From: Actinoplanes couchii
Lineage (GTDB): Bacteria > Actinomycetota > Actinomycetes > Mycobacteriales > Micromonosporaceae
DNA: 64,000 nucleotides
NCBI RefSeq assembly: GCF_016862075.1
Contig: NZ_BOMG01000077.1
Location: forward strand, 33,765 to 97,764
Direction of reading: 5' to 3'
In this document: positions 60,791-64,000 of the stretch, one piece after another
Layout: each line of letters opens with the position of its first letter
Position numbering within the stretch: position 1 is the first letter of the stretch
Position numbers and translations under genes: made by a program
The notes under the pieces: model-generated
Databases searched by the model: none
Seen by the model: the letters and a program-made list of their open reading frames with translations, nothing else
What the model was told of the DNA's origin: nothing

Positions 60791-61855
60791 TCAGACGCCC
60801 GAAGCGGGCGGCGCGCCCGGGCCTGCGTGCGGCGTGGCGGGGGCGCTCGAGCCGGTAGGCGGCGTGGCCGGGCCAGCGGGCGGCGTGGCGGGATAGCCCG
60901 GGCCGGTGGGCGGCGTGGCCGGGCCTGCGGGCGGCGTGGCGGGAGCGCCCGGGCCGGTTTGCGGTGCGGCGGGGCCGGTGGGAGGTGCGGTCGGGGGTGT
61001 GGGGGTGGGCTGGTTCGCCGGGGGTCCGTCGGGGCTCATGGTGAGGGCGAACATGACCAGGAACGCTGCTCCGCCCAAGCAGGCGATGAACTGGACCGGG
61101 GTCACCGGTAGGGCGCCGAGTACGTCGACGTCGCTGACGTCCGGGGTGGCCAGGGCCTCGCCGAGGAACAGGGCGCCGACGAAGAAGCCGGTCATCACCA
61201 GGACGCCGAACAGGGCTCCGAACGCCTCCTTCCAAGCGGCCCCGCCGTACCGCACGGCGTTCTTGACGATGCTCAGCACGGCGAAGAACGCCAGCACCCC
61301 GGCCGCGACCAGGATGCCGTTCACCAGCGTGGTCAGCTTCTTTCCGGTGGTCCAGCCGTTGTCGCCGGGCTTGACGGTCAGCTTGATCGGCACCTCGACG
61401 ATGGTGTTCTCGTCGCGGAACGTGCCGAGGCCGCCGACGGGGTGGATCACCGTGCCGCTGATCTTTCCGTCCAGGACCGTCTCCGCGGTCACGTCCGGGA
61501 CCACGTAGCGGCCGGTCGCGGTCTCGTCGTCGGAGATGTTGCGCCGGCTCGTGGTGATCGAATCGCCCCAGGTCTGTGGCTTCGGCGCCATCAGCTGGAA
61601 CTTCTCCTTGCCGATGGTCAGGTCCAGCCCGGTCGGGGAGGCCCAGAGCCCGCTGACCGCGTTCGGCATCTTGACACCGAAGTTCAGCTGCTCGCCGGGG
61701 GAACTGGTGACGGTGATCGTCTGCTTGTTGTCCACGACGTAGACGTGGTCCCCGGCATAACCACGTGCCAGCGGCGCGTACGCGATCAGCCCGCCGATGA
61801 TCAGCAGGAACGTCAGTACCTGGAGAGGCCAGAGGATCTTGGAAAGAAAACGCAC
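60791..61855 (-). CDS. Membrane protein with extracellular loop domain and proline-rich C-terminal repeats
   Basis: The protein has 354 residues from the GTG at 61855. A -10-like TATGCT (61862-61867) ends 6 nt before this GTG, suggesting a leaderless transcript; an ATG at 61885 is the alternative. TM1 ILWPLQVLTFLLIIGGLIAYAPL, an extracellular beta-rich domain of about 155 residues, then TM segments VNGILVAAGVLAFFAVLSIV, FGALFGVLVMTGFFVGALFL and FIACLGGAAFLVMFAL, and a C-terminal tail of about 80 Pro/Ala/Gly/Thr residues with a 17-residue repeat. No family recognised. Confidence 0.72.
   Translation of the reverse strand: MRFLSKILWPLQVLTFLLIIGGLIAYAPLARGYAGDHVYVVDNKQTITVTSSPGEQLNFGVKMPNAVSGLWASPTGLDLTIGKEKFQLMAPKPQTWGDSITTSRRNISDDETATGRYVVPDVTAETVLDGKISGTVIHPVGGLGTFRDENTIVEVPIKLTVKPGDNGWTTGKKLTTLVNGILVAAGVLAFFAVLSIVKNAVRYGGAAWKEAFGALFGVLVMTGFFVGALFLGEALATPDVSDVDVLGALPVTPVQFIACLGGAAFLVMFALTMSPDGPPANQPTPTPPTAPPTGPAAPQTGPGAPATPPAGPATPPTGPGYPATPPAGPATPPTGSSAPATPHAGPGAPPASGV
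60851..60958. repeat. 51-bp tandem repeat coding for the proline-rich tail
   Basis: Units start at 60851, 60902 and 60953 (partial). On the minus strand they encode 17-residue repeats such as GPGYPATPPAGPATPPT. Confidence 0.85.
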
Positions 61856-61979
61856 CGGCGCAGCATAGGGGCAATCGGAGGTCATGACTGTCCCGTCGAC
61901 CAGGTCATAGGCATCGTCTATGACCTTGGACGGCTGATCGTCACTACCGGTGAGGTCACCCAGGGCGAAATCTGGAAGC

Positions 61980-62993
61980 ATGATCGATACAGCTCCCGCC
62001 CCGGTCCGCCGGCGCGGCACCGTCCACAGTGCCGGAATGGTGGCAGCCGTCACCCTGGGTCTCGCCGCGACCGCCCTCGGGTTGCTGTTTCCGCTGGTCG
62101 GCGCTCCGGTTTTCGCCGTCGCCGGTGGAGTGCTGCTGAGCCCGCTGGCCCGCCGGCACGACGCCGGCCTGCGACCCGGACTGGACCTGGCCGGTGGCCC
62201 GGTGCTGCAACTCTCCGTGGTCCTGCTCGGCGCCCAACTGTCCCTCGGCGAGGTGCTGACGGTGGGTGCCCAATCGTTACCCGTGATGCTCGGCACGCTC
62301 GGCGTCTGCCTGCTGCTGGCCTGGGCGCTGGGCCGCCGGCTCGGTGTGCCCCGCGACCTGCGGACCCTGATCGGGGTCGGTACCGGCATCTGCGGCGCGT
62401 CGGCCATCGCCGCCGCCACTCCGGCGGTCCGGGCGAAGAGCGACGACGTGGCGTACGCGATATCGACGATCTTTCTCTTCAACGTGGTCGCCGTGCTGGT
62501 GTTGCCGCAGATCGGGCACGCCCTCGGGATGAGCCAGGAGGCGTTCGGGCTGCTCGCCGGGACCGCCGTCAACGACACCAGCTCGGTGATGGCGGCGGCC
62601 GGAGCCTATGGGCCGGAGGCGGTACGCCACGCGGTGGTCGTCAAACTCGCCCGCTCGCTGATGATCATCCCGGTCGTGCTGGCGTTGTCGGCGCTGAACC
62701 GTGCTCCCGGCGTACGGCGCATCAGTCTGGTGCCCTGGTTCTTGATCGGTTTTCTCGTCATGGCCGTCCTGGAGATCCCGGCCGGCGTCGGGGAGGCGCT
62801 GCACCGGGTGGCGATGCTGCTGATCGCGGTCGCGATGGCCGCCATCGGGCTCCGCACCGACCTGGCCGGACTGCGACGGGCCGGCGTGCGCCCTCTGCTG
62901 CTCGGACTGCTGCTGTGGATCGCGGTAGTGCTCACCAGCCTGGGCTTGCAGCACGTCGTCCCGGGTCCAGGCTTGCCGGCCGGGCTGCTGTGA
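61980..62993 (+). CDS. yeiH: YeiH-family putative sulfate/anion exporter
   Basis: The protein has 337 residues from the ATG at 61980, with about ten membrane segments. The conserved core LIGVGTGICGASAIAAATPAVRAKSDDVAYAISTIFLFNVVAVLVLPQIGHALGMS and the GTAVNDTSSVMAAAGAYG motif identify the UPF0324/YeiH family. Transport substrate is not firmly known. It is divergent from the proline-rich membrane protein and followed by a LysR gene on the same strand, the arrangement known from yeiH-yeiE-type pairs. Confidence 0.9.
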   Translation: MIDTAPAPVRRRGTVHSAGMVAAVTLGLAATALGLLFPLVGAPVFAVAGGVLLSPLARRHDAGLRPGLDLAGGPVLQLSVVLLGAQLSLGEVLTVGAQSLPVMLGTLGVCLLLAWALGRRLGVPRDLRTLIGVGTGICGASAIAAATPAVRAKSDDVAYAISTIFLFNVVAVLVLPQIGHALGMSQEAFGLLAGTAVNDTSSVMAAAGAYGPEAVRHAVVVKLARSLMIIPVVLALSALNRAPGVRRISLVPWFLIGFLVMAVLEIPAGVGEALHRVAMLLIAVAMAAIGLRTDLAGLRRAGVRPLLLGLLLWIAVVLTSLGLQHVVPGPGLPAGLL

Positions 62994-63071
62994 CCGCCGC
63001 GGGCTTGTCATCGGTTGCCGAATGCCCGGCTGGTCACGATTCCGCCGGGGTGCTGTGACAGACTTCGCGCG

Positions 63072-63980
63072 ATGCCACTGCCGCCCTGGATCAGCGATCT
63101 TCCGGCGCTCGACCTGCTGATCTCGGTCGCCGAGACGGGCAGTGTCGGGCGTGCGGCGCACGTGCACGGCATCACCCAGCCCAGCGCCAGCGCCCGGTTG
63201 ACCCGGCTGGAGCGGCGTCTCGGCGTACCGCTGCTGGTCAGAAGCCGCAAGGGAAGCCTGCTCACCCCGGCCGGGGAAGCCGTCGTGGCGTGGTCGCACG
63301 GTGTTGTCGGCGCCGCGCAGACCCTCGCCGACGGCGTCCTGACGCTGCGCAACGACCGGCAGGCCCGCCTGCACGTGTCGGCCAGCCTCACCGTCGCCGA
63401 GCACCTGCTCCCGGCCTGGCTGCTGGCCCTCCGCCGCACCCACCCCGACCTGGACATCTCCGCCCACGTGGCGAACAGTCACGACGTCGTCGAGGCGGTC
63501 CGCGCCGGCACCGCCGACCTGGGTTTTGTCGAGTCCCCGCACATCCCCGCCGACCTCGGCGCCCGCCTGGTCGGCGAGGACCGCCTGGCCCTGGTGGTCG
63601 CCGCCGGTTATCCGCTGGCCGCCCGCCCCGGCCGCACCTTGCGCCCCACCGACCTGACCGACCAGCCCCTGCTGCTGCGCGAGCCGGGTTCCGGCACCCG
63701 TGACACGTTCCTGAGCAGGCTGGAGCAGTCCCTGGGTTTCGCGCCGCCCCTACCGCACGCGATAAGTCTCGGTTCCACCACGACGATCCTTGCGACGGTA
63801 CGAGCGGGCGGCGGCATCGGAGTGATCAGTTCCCGGGCGGCGGCCCCCGCCCTGACCACGGGCGAGTTGGTCGAGTTGCACGTCGAGGGCCTGACGCTGA
63901 CCCGCCCACTGCACGCGCTGTGGCTGGGCCGCACCCCGACCGCCCTGGCCACCGAGATGCTGACCATCGCCGCCCGCTAG
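63072..63980 (+). CDS. LysR-family regulator, YeiE/CysB-like
   Basis: The protein has 302 residues. Helix-turn-helix: LPALDLLISVAETGSVGRAAHVHGITQPSASARLTRLERRLGVPLL. Effector domain from about 95 with GTADLGFVESPHIP and ATVRAGGGIGVIS. The ATG at 63072 fits the family; upstream in-frame codons are spacer. Position right after yeiH suggests it controls that gene and perhaps sulfur or anion metabolism. Confidence 0.88.
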   Translation: MPLPPWISDLPALDLLISVAETGSVGRAAHVHGITQPSASARLTRLERRLGVPLLVRSRKGSLLTPAGEAVVAWSHGVVGAAQTLADGVLTLRNDRQARLHVSASLTVAEHLLPAWLLALRRTHPDLDISAHVANSHDVVEAVRAGTADLGFVESPHIPADLGARLVGEDRLALVVAAGYPLAARPGRTLRPTDLTDQPLLLREPGSGTRDTFLSRLEQSLGFAPPLPHAISLGSTTTILATVRAGGGIGVISSRAAAPALTTGELVELHVEGLTLTRPLHALWLGRTPTALATEMLTIAAR

Positions 63981-64000
63981 CGCATGGTGATGCCCGGGGG

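Noticed and set aside
62979..63059. Possible duplicated yeiH end (GCTGCTGTGAC near 62985 and GGTGCTGTGAC near 63050)
   Set aside because: Similarity is limited to about 15 bases, too short to separate from chance in GC-rich DNA.

Overview
The window is 64 kb of high-GC DNA with short intergenic gaps, frequent GTG/TTG starts and typical actinomycete gene families: MerR and LysR regulators, a SprT-like protease, a ClpC paralogue, a Ser/Thr-kinase hybrid, secreted glycosidases with ricin or discoidin modules, and an ABC sugar importer without its own ATPase. I infer a filamentous actinomycete, probably Micromonosporaceae (Actinoplanes-like). That is inferred from gene content and not tested. No tRNA, rRNA, CRISPR array, integrase or insertion sequence was recognised.

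Layout. 0-2.6 kb: a purB-like remnant at the left edge, then a MerR regulator and a HEAT-repeat protein whose promoter has a MerR-type 19-bp spacer. 2.6-6.8 kb: a SprT-like protease and a pcaIJ-pcaF set for the last steps of the beta-ketoadipate pathway, divergent from a LysR gene. 6.9-15.3 kb: a SIMPL protein, a NUDIX hydrolase, small unknowns, a ClpC paralogue that appears to lack the middle domain, a GH16 glucanase and an M15 peptidase. 15.3-23.7 kb: a 1709-residue kinase-ATPase-GAF-GGDEF protein, an unknown helical protein, and an MFS/LysR pair. 23.8-27.3 kb: a PL9-type pectate lyase with a well-formed repressible promoter, an AlpA-like DNA-binding protein, and a decayed NarL-type two-component system.

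27.4-45.0 kb is the centrepiece, a single 17.5-kb operon: sugar-binding lipoprotein, two permeases, a GH127 beta-L-arabinofuranosidase, a GH146-like enzyme with a LamG insert, an 1806-residue multidomain glycosidase, a GH43 enzyme, a WxL-like protein and a WxL-interacting membrane protein. The two largest secreted enzymes share the same discoidin-like modules and the same two-cysteine C-terminal domain. The likely picture is a surface system that strips arabinofuranose from plant wall glycans and imports the products. An FGGY kinase gene lies just beyond, and PL9 and CE4-CE2 enzymes elsewhere in the window fit a plant-wall lifestyle.

47.3-64 kb: a secreted TIG protein with four 108-residue repeats; a four-cysteine lipoprotein next to a MacB-type export cassette and an OmpR-type two-component system whose sensor carries a similar four-cysteine module; a PLP-dependent dehydratase; small membrane proteins; an aldo/keto reductase; a CE4-CE2 esterase fusion under a CebR-like operator; a proline-rich membrane protein; and a YeiH-type exporter with its LysR regulator.

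A striking feature throughout is short tandem repeats of 15-51 bp. Several sit on, or begin within a few bases of, the stop codon of a gene (MerR, thiolase and dehydratase genes).
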